A stretch of DNA of 64,000 nucleotides. Origin: Pseudomonadota bacterium. GTDB lineage: Bacteria > Pseudomonadota > Gammaproteobacteria > Ga0077536. Below, piece after piece: positions 7,680 to 14,785 of this stretch. The stretch lies in contig JADJYF010000027.1 in the NCBI GenBank assembly GCA_016719885.1, positions 62,001 through 126,000 of the forward strand, given 5' to 3'. The position numbers and the translations under genes are program-made. A model generated the notes under the pieces. It made no database searches and was not told where the DNA came from. It worked only from the letters and a program-made list of their open reading frames with translations. How positions within the stretch are numbered: position 1 is the first letter of the stretch; every line of letters begins with the position of its first letter.

Positions 7680-9083
7680 ATGAACTGTGATCTCGTGGTG
7701 CTCGGCTCCGGGCCGGGCGGCTACTCGGCGGCTTTCCGCGCCGCCGACTTAGGCCTGAACGTGGTGCTGGTGGAACGCGAGGCGAGTCTCGGCGGCGTGT
7801 GCCTCAATGTCGGCTGCATTCCGTCCAAGGCCTTGCTGCATGCGGCCAAGGTCATCGCCGATGCCCGCGACATGGCGGTCCACGGCGTGCATTTCGGCGA
7901 ACCGCGCATCGAACTCGACGCCTTGCGCAATTGGAAAGGCAAGGTGGTCGGGCAGTTGACCAAGGGTCTCGAGGGTCTCGCCAAGCAGCGCAAGGTGCAG
8001 GTGCTGCGCGGTACCGGCAGCTTCGCCTCGCCGCACACCCTGAAAGTCACGGGCGCCGACGGCGACACCGTGGTCGAATTCAAACAGGCCATCATCGCCG
8101 CCGGCTCCGAGCCGGTGCGTTTGCCGGGCCTGCCGGACGACCCGCGCGTCATCGATTCGACCGGCGCGCTGGCGCTGGCCGACATCCCGGCGCGCCTGCT
8201 GGTGATCGGTGGCGGCATCATCGGCCTCGAGATGGCGACCGTGTACATGGAGCTCGGCGCCGACGTGACGGTGGTCGAACTGACAGCGGATCTCATGGCG
8301 GGCGCTGATCGCGACCTGGTCAAACCGCTGGAGAAGCGCTTGAAAGGGGGGCTCGCCGCGATCATGACCGCGACCAAGGTGGTGAAGGTCGAAGCGGCCG
8401 AAAAAGCGCTGACGGTGCATTTCGAAGGCAAGGGCGCGCCGTCGACGGCGGACTTCGAACGCGTGCTGGTGGCGGTCGGTCGGCGCCCCAACGGCGACCG
8501 CATCGGCGCCGACGCGGCCGGTGTGGCGGTCGATGCGCGCGGCTTCATCGCTGTCGACAAGCAGATGCGCACCAACGTGCCGCACATCTTCGCCATCGGC
8601 GATATCGTCGGGCAGCCCATGCTCGCGCACAAGGCGGTGCACGAGGGCAAGGTGGCGGCCGAGGTGGCGGCCGGCCACAAGGCGGCCTTCGATGCGCGCG
8701 TCATTCCGTCCGTGGCCTATACCGACCCCGAAGTCGCGTGGGTCGGCGTCACCGAAACCGAGGCCAAGGCGCGCGGGCAGGCGATAGAGAAGGGCGCCTT
8801 CCCGTGGGCCGCGAGCGGTCGCGCGCTGTCGCTGGGCCGCAGCGAAGGCATGACCAAGCTCATCATCGACCCCGACGACGGCCGCGTGATCGGCGCGGGC
8901 ATCGTCGGGCCGGGCGCCGGCGACCTCATCGCCGAGGTCGCACTCGCCATCGAGATGGGCTGCGACGCCGAGGACATCGGCCTGACCATCCACGCCCACC
9001 CAACCCTGTCGGAAACCGTGGCGATGGCGGCCGAGATGTGGAGCGGCACCATCACCGATCTCTACGTGCCGAAGAAGCGCTGA
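7680..9083 (+). CDS. lpdA: dihydrolipoyl dehydrogenase (E3), copy 1
   Basis: 467 residues. The ATG at 7680 is preferred over a GTG at 7671 because AGGGGG lies about 10 bases before it. An N-terminal FAD dinucleotide fold (VVLGSGPGGYSAA) is followed by the redox disulfide GGVCLNVGCIPSK, the NAD fold (LVIGGGIIGLEMA), the second FAD contact (FAIGDIV) and the C-terminal interface with HAHPTLSE. It reoxidises lipoamide in 2-oxoacid dehydrogenase or glycine cleavage complexes. No pyruvate dehydrogenase genes are adjacent. A second E3 at 34.5-36 kb belongs to the sucAB operon, so this copy may serve pyruvate dehydrogenase or another complex. Confidence 0.93.
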   Translation: MNCDLVVLGSGPGGYSAAFRAADLGLNVVLVEREASLGGVCLNVGCIPSKALLHAAKVIADARDMAVHGVHFGEPRIELDALRNWKGKVVGQLTKGLEGLAKQRKVQVLRGTGSFASPHTLKVTGADGDTVVEFKQAIIAAGSEPVRLPGLPDDPRVIDSTGALALADIPARLLVIGGGIIGLEMATVYMELGADVTVVELTADLMAGADRDLVKPLEKRLKGGLAAIMTATKVVKVEAAEKALTVHFEGKGAPSTADFERVLVAVGRRPNGDRIGADAAGVAVDARGFIAVDKQMRTNVPHIFAIGDIVGQPMLAHKAVHEGKVAAEVAAGHKAAFDARVIPSVAYTDPEVAWVGVTETEAKARGQAIEKGAFPWAASGRALSLGRSEGMTKLIIDPDDGRVIGAGIVGPGAGDLIAEVALAIEMGCDAEDIGLTIHAHPTLSETVAMAAEMWSGTITDLYVPKKR

Positions 9084-9105
9084 ACGATGCCCGGCGGCGC
9101 GTGGC

Positions 9106-9134
9106 TTGACAGCCCCGTGCCCCCTCCTTAGAGT
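9106..9134 (+). promoter_or_regulatory. sigma-70 promoter of class I phaC
   Basis: A TTGACA consensus -35 (9106-9111) is separated by exactly 17 bases from TAGAGT (9129-9134). It lies between the lpdA stop and phaC, giving a leader of about 85 bases. This is the best consensus promoter I found in the window. Confidence 0.7.
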
Positions 9135-9144
9135 TCGTGGCAAC

Positions 9145-9158
9145 TTGCTGCGTCGCAA
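9145..9158. promoter_or_regulatory. candidate PhaR operator at the class I phaC promoter
   Basis: TTGCTGCGTCGCAA lies just past the predicted transcription start. It contains TGC-GTC-GCA, the TGCN3GCA form of the PhaR recognition core described in Paracoccus (CTGCN3-4GCAG). The same TGCGTCGCA 9-mer occurs in the phasin operator at 30518-30542. Assignment to PhaR is inference. Confidence 0.4.
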
Positions 9159-9226
9159 CAAAATCCTTGCCGACGGGTTTTTGTGCTTCCATTGCAGCGA
9201 TGAGTACGCACGCGGGGAGCCCCATC

Positions 9227-11023
9227 ATGACTGCCAATTCACCGTTCGCCGATCTGCCGAGCCCACTCGATCTCGCCGAAGCGGTCGGCAATATCAGCGC
9301 CCAGTCCCAGGCGATGCTGCAGAAATTCTTCGAGGGCCACAGCCAGAAGGAATTGGTCGACATCGACCCGGCCGGCATCCTGCCGGCATTCGCGGCCTTC
9401 ACCGAGAGCCTGACGCGCGATCCTTCGCGCCTGCTCGAAGCGCAGTTCAATGCCTGGAACACCTACATGCAGATCTGGCAGTCGACGGCCCAGCGCATGT
9501 TCGGCCTGGAAGCCGAGACCGTGGTGGCGACGCCCAAGGAGGACAAGCGTTTCAAGTCCGAGGACTGGGAAAAGAATCCGCTGTTCGATTACATCAAGCA
9601 GACCTATCTCGCCACCGCCGGCCTCATGCAGGGCCTGGTGGCGGGCGCCGAAGGCATGGATGACAAGACCGCCAGGAAACTCGAGTTCTACACCAAGCAA
9701 TACCTGGACGCGATCGCGCCGACCAACTTTGCCTTGACCAATCCGCAGGTGCTGCACGCGACGGTCGAGACCGGCGGGCGCAACCTGCTCGACGGTTTGA
9801 AGAACTTCCTGGCCGACATCGATCCCAAGGACGGCAAGCTCAAGACCCGCATGGTCGATTCGAGCGCCTTCGAACTCGGCAGGAACGTCGCCATCTCCCC
9901 CGGCAAGATAGTCTTCCAGAACGAGCTCATGCAGCTCATTCAATACAGCCCCAGCACCGCCGAGGTCTATCGTCGGCCGCTGCTGATCATTCCGCCGTGG
10001 ATCAACAAGTACTACATCCTCGATCTGCAGCCGAAGAATTCCTTCATCAAGTGGGCGGTGGACCAGGGCCTGACGGTGTTCGTGATCTCGTGGGTCAATC
10101 CCGACGAAAGCCTGGCCGAGATGGATTTCGACGACTACGTGCGCCAGGGGCCGATGGCGGCGCTCGACGCCATCGAGGCGGCGACCGGCGAACGGTCGGT
10201 CAACGTGATCGGTTATTGCCTGGGCGGCACCTTGCTCGGCGCCACGCTGGCGCTCATGCAGGCGCGCGGCGACGAGCGCATCAACGCCGCGACCTTCTTC
10301 ACCGCCATGCTGGACTTCGCCGAACCGGGCGATCTCGGCGTGTTCATCGACGAGGGCCAGCTCAAGGGCATCGAGCAGACCATGCAGGAAAAGGGCTATC
10401 TCGACGGCGCCGAGATGGCCACCACCTTCAACATGCTGCGCGCGAACGATCTCATCTGGTCATTCGTGGTGAACAACTACCTGCTCGGCAAACAGCCGAT
10501 GGCGTTCGACCTCCTGTACTGGAATTCGGACTCGACGCGCATGCCGGCGAAGATGCACAGCACCTATTTGCGCAAGATGTACCTCGAGAACCAGTTCTGC
10601 AAACCGCAGGGCATGACGGTCGATGGCACGCCGATAGACCTGCGACAGGTGCGCATTCCCACCTGCTTCGTGTCGGCGGTGGAAGATCACATCGCGCCGT
10701 GGAAATCGACCTATGCCGGCGCGCGCCTGTTCCAGGGGCCGGTGAAATTCATACTCGGCAAGGCCGGCCACGTGGCCGGCATCATCAATCCGCCCGGGCC
10801 GCGCCAGTACGGCTATTTCACCGGGCCCACGCCCAGTGAAATGACCGCCGACGAATGGCTGACCAAGGCCGAGGCGCATGACGCCTCGTGGTGGAATGAA
10901 TGGACGCAGTGGGTGACGAACCTCGCCGGCGAGAAAGTGCCTGCACGCGTGCCGGGCGCCGGCAAACTCAGCGTCATCGAAGACGCGCCGGGCAGTTACG
11001 TCGCGCGTCGTCTTGCGACCTGA
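9227..11023 (+). CDS. phaC: class I poly(R)-hydroxyalkanoate synthase
   Basis: 598 residues from the ATG at 9227, with GGGGAG eight bases upstream. The size and the long N-terminal helical region fit class I PhaC. The lipase-like box GYCLGG holds the nucleophile Cys331. The other triad members are Asp487 (VEDHIAPW) and His515 (GKAGHVAG). The conserved PPWINKYYILDL and FVISWVNPD blocks are present. It polymerises 3-hydroxyacyl-CoA, mainly 3-hydroxybutyryl-CoA, at the granule surface. phaA and phaR are 22 kb away, and no phaB was seen. The genome also carries a class III synthase at 27.8-30 kb, so two polymerases of different class coexist. Confidence 0.95.
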   Translation: MTANSPFADLPSPLDLAEAVGNISAQSQAMLQKFFEGHSQKELVDIDPAGILPAFAAFTESLTRDPSRLLEAQFNAWNTYMQIWQSTAQRMFGLEAETVVATPKEDKRFKSEDWEKNPLFDYIKQTYLATAGLMQGLVAGAEGMDDKTARKLEFYTKQYLDAIAPTNFALTNPQVLHATVETGGRNLLDGLKNFLADIDPKDGKLKTRMVDSSAFELGRNVAISPGKIVFQNELMQLIQYSPSTAEVYRRPLLIIPPWINKYYILDLQPKNSFIKWAVDQGLTVFVISWVNPDESLAEMDFDDYVRQGPMAALDAIEAATGERSVNVIGYCLGGTLLGATLALMQARGDERINAATFFTAMLDFAEPGDLGVFIDEGQLKGIEQTMQEKGYLDGAEMATTFNMLRANDLIWSFVVNNYLLGKQPMAFDLLYWNSDSTRMPAKMHSTYLRKMYLENQFCKPQGMTVDGTPIDLRQVRIPTCFVSAVEDHIAPWKSTYAGARLFQGPVKFILGKAGHVAGIINPPGPRQYGYFTGPTPSEMTADEWLTKAEAHDASWWNEWTQWVTNLAGEKVPARVPGAGKLSVIEDAPGSYVARRLAT

Positions 11024-11036
11024 AGAGGGTTCTGTC

Positions 11037-11918
11037 TCAGGCGTTGGGCATCAGGATGGCGATGAACTCCGACACCTCGGTGTCGACCTGTTGCATCAAT
11101 TCCTCGATGGTTTGCTCGGTGGTGCCGGTCAGGGCCACGGCGGTCGCGTCGTAGTCCGGTACTGGTTCGCTGTCGGCGTCTTGCCATACGGCCGCGCGCG
11201 CGGTGGTCGCGGCGATGTGCATCACGGCCGCGAACGGCTGATCGGCGCTCGCCACGTTGTTGATGACATGGGTATGCAGCGCCACCGGTTGCACCAGCGC
11301 CGGCGGCAGGTTCCATTGGCGCAGCAGTTCCGCGCCGACATCGGCATAGTCGAAGCCCAGCGTTTCCTGCTGCACCAGGCAATAGGGCCGCTCCGTCGCG
11401 CGCGCGGTCACCACGCATTCCGTATAGGCCTGCGGCAGCTGGTGCGCGATGATCAGGTTGCCGATGTTGTGCATGAGGCCGGCGATGAACAGACGCTGCG
11501 GCGCCGGCAGTGAACAGCTCACCGCCAGGTGCCGCGCGCAGACCGCGGTGTAGACGCTCATGCGCCAGAAATCGAAGATGTCGAACAATTCGTTCTTGAG
11601 CCGCGTCAGCGAGCCGACCGCCGAAGTCGCCAGCGCGATGTCGTGGATCTGCGAAAGACCGAGCACGCGCACCGCGTGATCGATCGAATCCACGCGTGAC
11701 GCGAGCGCCAGGTAGGCGCTGTTGGCAAGGCGCAGCACGCGGCCGGTAAGGGCCGGGTCGCTGGTCACCACTTCACTGATGGCCCGCAGCGAGGCGCCGG
11801 GGTCATCGACGATTTCACGGATACGTACGTAAGCCTGTGGCAGGGGCACGAGGTCGAGCATGCCGTCGACCAGGGTCGCTACCGGTGACATCGTCTGCGC
11901 TTGTAAGGATGTAGCCAT
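11037..11918 (-). CDS. HDOD-domain protein
   Basis: 293 residues from the ATG at 11918. The HDOD domain spans roughly residues 20-215: LVPLPQAYVRIREIVDDP, VVTSDPALTGRVLRLANSAY, IDHAVRVLGLSQIHDIALA, and FIAGLMHNIGNLI, where the HD-like dyad reads HN rather than HD, as is usual for this non-catalytic family. HDOD proteins act in signalling, often with GGDEF/EAL or chemotaxis systems. No second domain is present. It is convergent with phaC, with 13 bases between stops, and diverges from the Sel1 gene. Confidence 0.88.
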   Translation of the reverse strand: MATSLQAQTMSPVATLVDGMLDLVPLPQAYVRIREIVDDPGASLRAISEVVTSDPALTGRVLRLANSAYLALASRVDSIDHAVRVLGLSQIHDIALATSAVGSLTRLKNELFDIFDFWRMSVYTAVCARHLAVSCSLPAPQRLFIAGLMHNIGNLIIAHQLPQAYTECVVTARATERPYCLVQQETLGFDYADVGAELLRQWNLPPALVQPVALHTHVINNVASADQPFAAVMHIAATTARAAVWQDADSEPVPDYDATAVALTGTTEQTIEELMQQVDTEVSEFIAILMPNA

Positions 11919-12092
11919 GAGGCGGCTATCGGCAGCGATTATGCGGGCTTGAATGCCACCCCGGGGGTGGCGCGACGGGAATGTGAGCGATGCCGCAGTC
12001 CGGCGCGCGGCCGGGCGGTTGCCGGCCCGCGGCAATGCGTGTGAAATGCGGTACAGATATCAGCGGCCCCGGCCGCCGCATCGTGAGCCGCC

Positions 12093-13322
12093 ATGACCGA
12101 GGAACGTTCTCGCCTAGCCATGCCATCGGCCGCACTGGCGCGTCTGCGCCAGGCGGCGCTGGACGGCGACCTGGAGGCCTGCTGCCAGCTGGGGCGCTGT
12201 TTCGCCCATGGCTGGGGTGGCCCGCGCGACGAGCGCGAAGCCTTCACCTGGTTCCTGCGCGCCGCGCGCGGCGGCCACGACGAAGCAGCGCTACGCGCTG
12301 CTCGCCTGCTGCTCAAGCGGGTCGATGCGCGCGAGCATGAAGCGGACGTGCGTTACGCCCTGCAGCGCGCCGCCCATGGTGGTCACGCCGAAGCCCAGGC
12401 CTTGCTTGGCTGGTGTTACCAGCGTGGACGCCTCGTGGAGGTCGAGGATCGGGCGGTAGCCATCGAGTGGTTGCATCGCGCGGCCTTGGCGGGCAGCGCC
12501 AGCGGCCGTTACTTCCTCGCCCTCAATCTGCAACGCGGCCTCGGCATCGGTCGCGATGAACGCGCCGCCGCCGTGCTCCTGGAACTGGCCGCCGAGCAGG
12601 GCGACGTGCGCGCGCAACTCGCTTTCGGTCGCGCACTCAGCGAAGGACGGGGCGTGGCGCGCGATTGCGGTGCCGCGCTGGCCTGGTATCGCGCGGCGGC
12701 GACGCGCGGTCATGCACGGGCGCAGTACAGCCTCGCCCTACTGTTGGCCGGCGGCGCGGCGCCCGAGCAGGATGACGAAGAGGCGGCGTGCTGGATGCTG
12801 GCTGCGGCTCGCCAAGGCCTGCCCAGGGCCCAGTACATGCTCGCTTCCATGTTCGAGCGCGGTCTTGGTATCGCGCAGGATCTCGTCAGCGCGCAGCACT
12901 GGCTGGAACAGGCGGCGCGCCAGGGTCATGTCAAATCGCAGTGGCGTTTATATCGTTGGCTGAAGCGTGCCGGCCACGGCGCGGCCGCGCTACGTTGGCT
13001 GGAGGCGGCCGCCGAAGGCGGCGACCCGCACGCGCAATACAAGCTCGCACGGCATCATCTGAAGCTCGGCGCCGAGACTTCGAAGCTGCGCGCCTTCGTG
13101 CTGTTCGGACGTGCAGCCAAGGACGGCCATGCGCGGGCGGCCTATTGCCTGGGCGTTTGCCATTATCGAGGCGTAGGTACGCGGCCCGATCCGCTGGAAG
13201 CGTATCGCTGTTTCAAGCGTGCCGCGCAACTCGGTTCGCCGGCGGCGCTGACCGCCCTTCAATCCCTGTCCGGCCGGCTCGGGCCCGATCCCTTGACCCA
13301 CGCCAGCGGACCGGCGAACTGA
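12093..13322 (+). CDS. Sel1-like repeat (SLR) protein
   Basis: 409 residues made almost entirely of about ten 36-residue alpha/alpha repeats of the Sel1 type, for example LGRCFAHGWGGPRDEREA, LALNLQRGLGIGRDERAAA, LASMFERGLGIAQDLVSA and LGVCHYRGVGTRPDPLEA, each with an AxxGxxxAQY-like start. There is no signal peptide, so it is probably cytoplasmic. These solenoids mediate protein contacts. The partner is unknown. Start ATG 12093; a weak leader. Confidence 0.85.
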   Translation: MTEERSRLAMPSAALARLRQAALDGDLEACCQLGRCFAHGWGGPRDEREAFTWFLRAARGGHDEAALRAARLLLKRVDAREHEADVRYALQRAAHGGHAEAQALLGWCYQRGRLVEVEDRAVAIEWLHRAALAGSASGRYFLALNLQRGLGIGRDERAAAVLLELAAEQGDVRAQLAFGRALSEGRGVARDCGAALAWYRAAATRGHARAQYSLALLLAGGAAPEQDDEEAACWMLAAARQGLPRAQYMLASMFERGLGIAQDLVSAQHWLEQAARQGHVKSQWRLYRWLKRAGHGAAALRWLEAAAEGGDPHAQYKLARHHLKLGAETSKLRAFVLFGRAAKDGHARAAYCLGVCHYRGVGTRPDPLEAYRCFKRAAQLGSPAALTALQSLSGRLGPDPLTHASGPAN

Positions 13323-13491
13323 GGAGATATCGACCGCGCGATGCCCGTCGTCGTCTTGTTAAGGTGCGCGTTCGAAAATCATTGCCTGGAGCACCGTGCG
13401 TTCGAAGTCACGTGCAACGAAGAGTTGTTGCCCGGCGATGACCCAATGCGAAAGATGGCGATGAACGCTCCCCCGACCGGCCAACATCCGC

Positions 13492-13497
13492 TACAAT
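13492..13497 (+). promoter_or_regulatory. possible -10 of the tRNA-Ser repeat region
   Basis: TACAAT lies 35-40 bases before the first tRNA-Ser-like unit. No convincing -35 is seen 16-18 bases upstream. It could start transcription of the whole 13531-13946 region. Weak evidence. Confidence 0.3.
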
Positions 13498-13530
13498 CGG
13501 CGCCCCGGTCGCCAGCGACGGCTTCAGGAA

Positions 13531-13690
13531 GGCAGTGGCGGAGTGGTCGAATGCGGCTGACTCGACCACTTCGATAGTGAAGTGGGACGCACAGTGCGCC
13601 CCGCAGGGGTGAGCCCGCCACAAGGCGGGCGAATCCAATCAGTTGTCCAGCAGCGCGACGCGCTGCCGGTCACTGAAAGCAACCAGTCAC
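13531..13690 (+). repeat. tRNA-Ser-derived tandem unit 1
   Basis: This unit contains GAGTGGTCGAATGCGGCTGA followed by CTCGA, identical to the D-arm and 5' anticodon arm of the intact tRNA-Ser downstream, but its acceptor strand has diverged (GGCAGTGGCG). After the anticodon CGA comes a 71-base hairpin-rich insert (13566-13636). The tRNA sequence then resumes with AATCAGTTGT for 10 bases and is lost. It cannot fold into a tRNA. Its period to unit 2 is 162 bases. Confidence 0.8.
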
Positions 13691-13856
13691 GGAGAGGTGG
13701 CAGAGTGGTCGAATGCGGCTGACTCGACCACTTCACGATAGTGAAGTGGGACGCACGGAGTGCGCCCCGCAGGGGTGAGCCCGCCACGAGGCGGGCGAAT
13801 CCAATCAGTTGTCCAGCAGCGCGACGCGCTGCCGGTCACTGAAAGCAACCAGTCAC
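13691..13856 (+). repeat. tRNA-Ser-derived tandem unit 2
   Basis: Bases 13691-13727 are identical to the first 37 bases of the intact tRNA-Ser, acceptor strand included. A 75-base insert (13728-13802) follows directly after anticodon base 36, then AATCAGTTGT (13803-13812) continues the tRNA before divergence. The insert contains hairpins: CCACTTC/GAAGTGG, CGCAC/GTGCG, CCCC/GGGG and GCCCGCC/GGCGGGC. The spacer has another, GCAGCGC/GCGCTGC. The unit repeats after 166 bases at the true tRNA. Open frames running through these units on the minus strand are not genes. Confidence 0.85.
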
Positions 13857-13946
13857 GGAGAGGTGGCAGAGTGGTCGAATGCGGCTGACTCGAAATCAGT
13901 TGTACGTTTGCGCGTACCGGGGGTTCGAATCCCTCCCTCTCCGCCA
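13857..13946 (+). tRNA. serU: tRNA-Ser(CGA)
   Basis: 90 bases including encoded CCA. The acceptor stem is GGAGAGG (13857-13863) with CCTCTCC (13936-13942), discriminator G. The anticodon loop CTCGAAA has anticodon CGA at 13891-13893, which reads UCG. The long class II variable arm (TACG...CGTA) and the T-loop GTTCGAATC are present. It is the only complete copy of the three tandem tRNA-like units. Confidence 0.96.
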
Positions 13947-14085
13947 ATTCCTTCAGACTCCTGATCCGTCCACCCCAAGAGTGACGCATTTCGCGTGCGC
14001 GCTGCTGGCCGGTCGCCCCTCGCTCGTGACAATCTGACCTAGGTTGCCAACGCGTGACCAGGCTACATCAACAGGGAGGTTCATC

Positions 14086-14709
14086 ATGACCACGCCATTC
14101 TTCCGTGCTCTCGCCATCGTCACCGCGCTCGCCGCGCCGCTCGCCCATGGCGCCAACCTGCTCAGCAATGCGGGCTTCGAAGAGGGGCTCAATGACTGGC
14201 AGACCAGCGGCAGCGCCGCGCTTCGGAGCGCGAATCCGGCGGCTTTCGAGGGCGAGTCCTATGTATTCGGCAGCGCCACGCCGTTGTTCGCGGTGAGCCA
14301 GGTGGTGGACCTCGTGGCGGGTGGCCTGGTGAACCCGACCGATATCGACAGCGGTGCTCTCAAGCTCGTGTTCGGCGGCTACCAGGCGGGCTTCAGCGGA
14401 CAGACCGACGCCGGGCAAATCACCGTGACCTTGCTCGATGTCGGTCTCAACCAGTTGAATGCGGTGTCATTGCCGTCGTTCTTCTCCAACGGCATCTGGG
14501 TGGAACAGCGCGGCGAGACCTTCCTCTTACCCGGCACGCGCAACGTGCGCTTCGACTTCATCGGCACGCGCAAACAGGGCTCGAATAACGACGCTTATCT
14601 GGACGCCGCCTTCCTCGAGGTGACGCCGGCGCCGGTGCCCTTGCCGGCGAGCCTGCCGCTGCTGGCGGCGGCCGTGGGCGGGCTCCTGTGGCGTCGCCGC
14701 GCGCGCTGA
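14086..14709 (+). CDS. PEP-CTERM sorting-domain protein (VPLPA type)
   Basis: 207 residues from the ATG at 14086, with AGGGAGG upstream. It has a signal peptide (residues 1-18, ending PLAHGA) and a beta-rich middle starting with NLLSNAGFEEGLNDWQ, a carbohydrate-binding-like fold common in exported PEP-CTERM proteins. The C-terminal sorting signal is VPLPASLPLLAAAVGGLLW plus RRRAR. Such proteins are cleaved and anchored by an exosortase and often relate to extracellular polysaccharide. No exosortase is in the window. Function otherwise unknown. Confidence 0.85.
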   Translation: MTTPFFRALAIVTALAAPLAHGANLLSNAGFEEGLNDWQTSGSAALRSANPAAFEGESYVFGSATPLFAVSQVVDLVAGGLVNPTDIDSGALKLVFGGYQAGFSGQTDAGQITVTLLDVGLNQLNAVSLPSFFSNGIWVEQRGETFLLPGTRNVRFDFIGTRKQGSNNDAYLDAAFLEVTPAPVPLPASLPLLAAAVGGLLWRRRAR

Positions 14710-14744
14710 GTTCGCGCACCCACGCACCTGAGATTGAGTCACCT

Positions 14745-14775
14745 GTCAGGCGTCCTCATGGCGAGGGCGCCTGAC
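14745..14775. terminator. hairpin between convergent genes
   Basis: A 13-base-pair stem (14745-14757 with 14763-14775, one G-T wobble) and a 5-base loop lie between the PEP-CTERM stop and the RTX-protein stop. There is no U-tract. It probably terminates both genes. Confidence 0.55.
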
Positions 14776-14785
14776 GGTCTGCCGA

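Noticed and set aside
13531..13946. CRISPR array
   Set aside because: Only three partial copies with 162-166 base periods, the conserved part being tRNA sequence. No cas genes in the window.
13408..13989. Several overlapping small open frames on the - strand across the tRNA-Ser repeats
   Set aside because: They are the reverse translation of tRNA-derived repeats. Their mutual similarity comes from the tandem units, and the last one runs into the functional tRNA.
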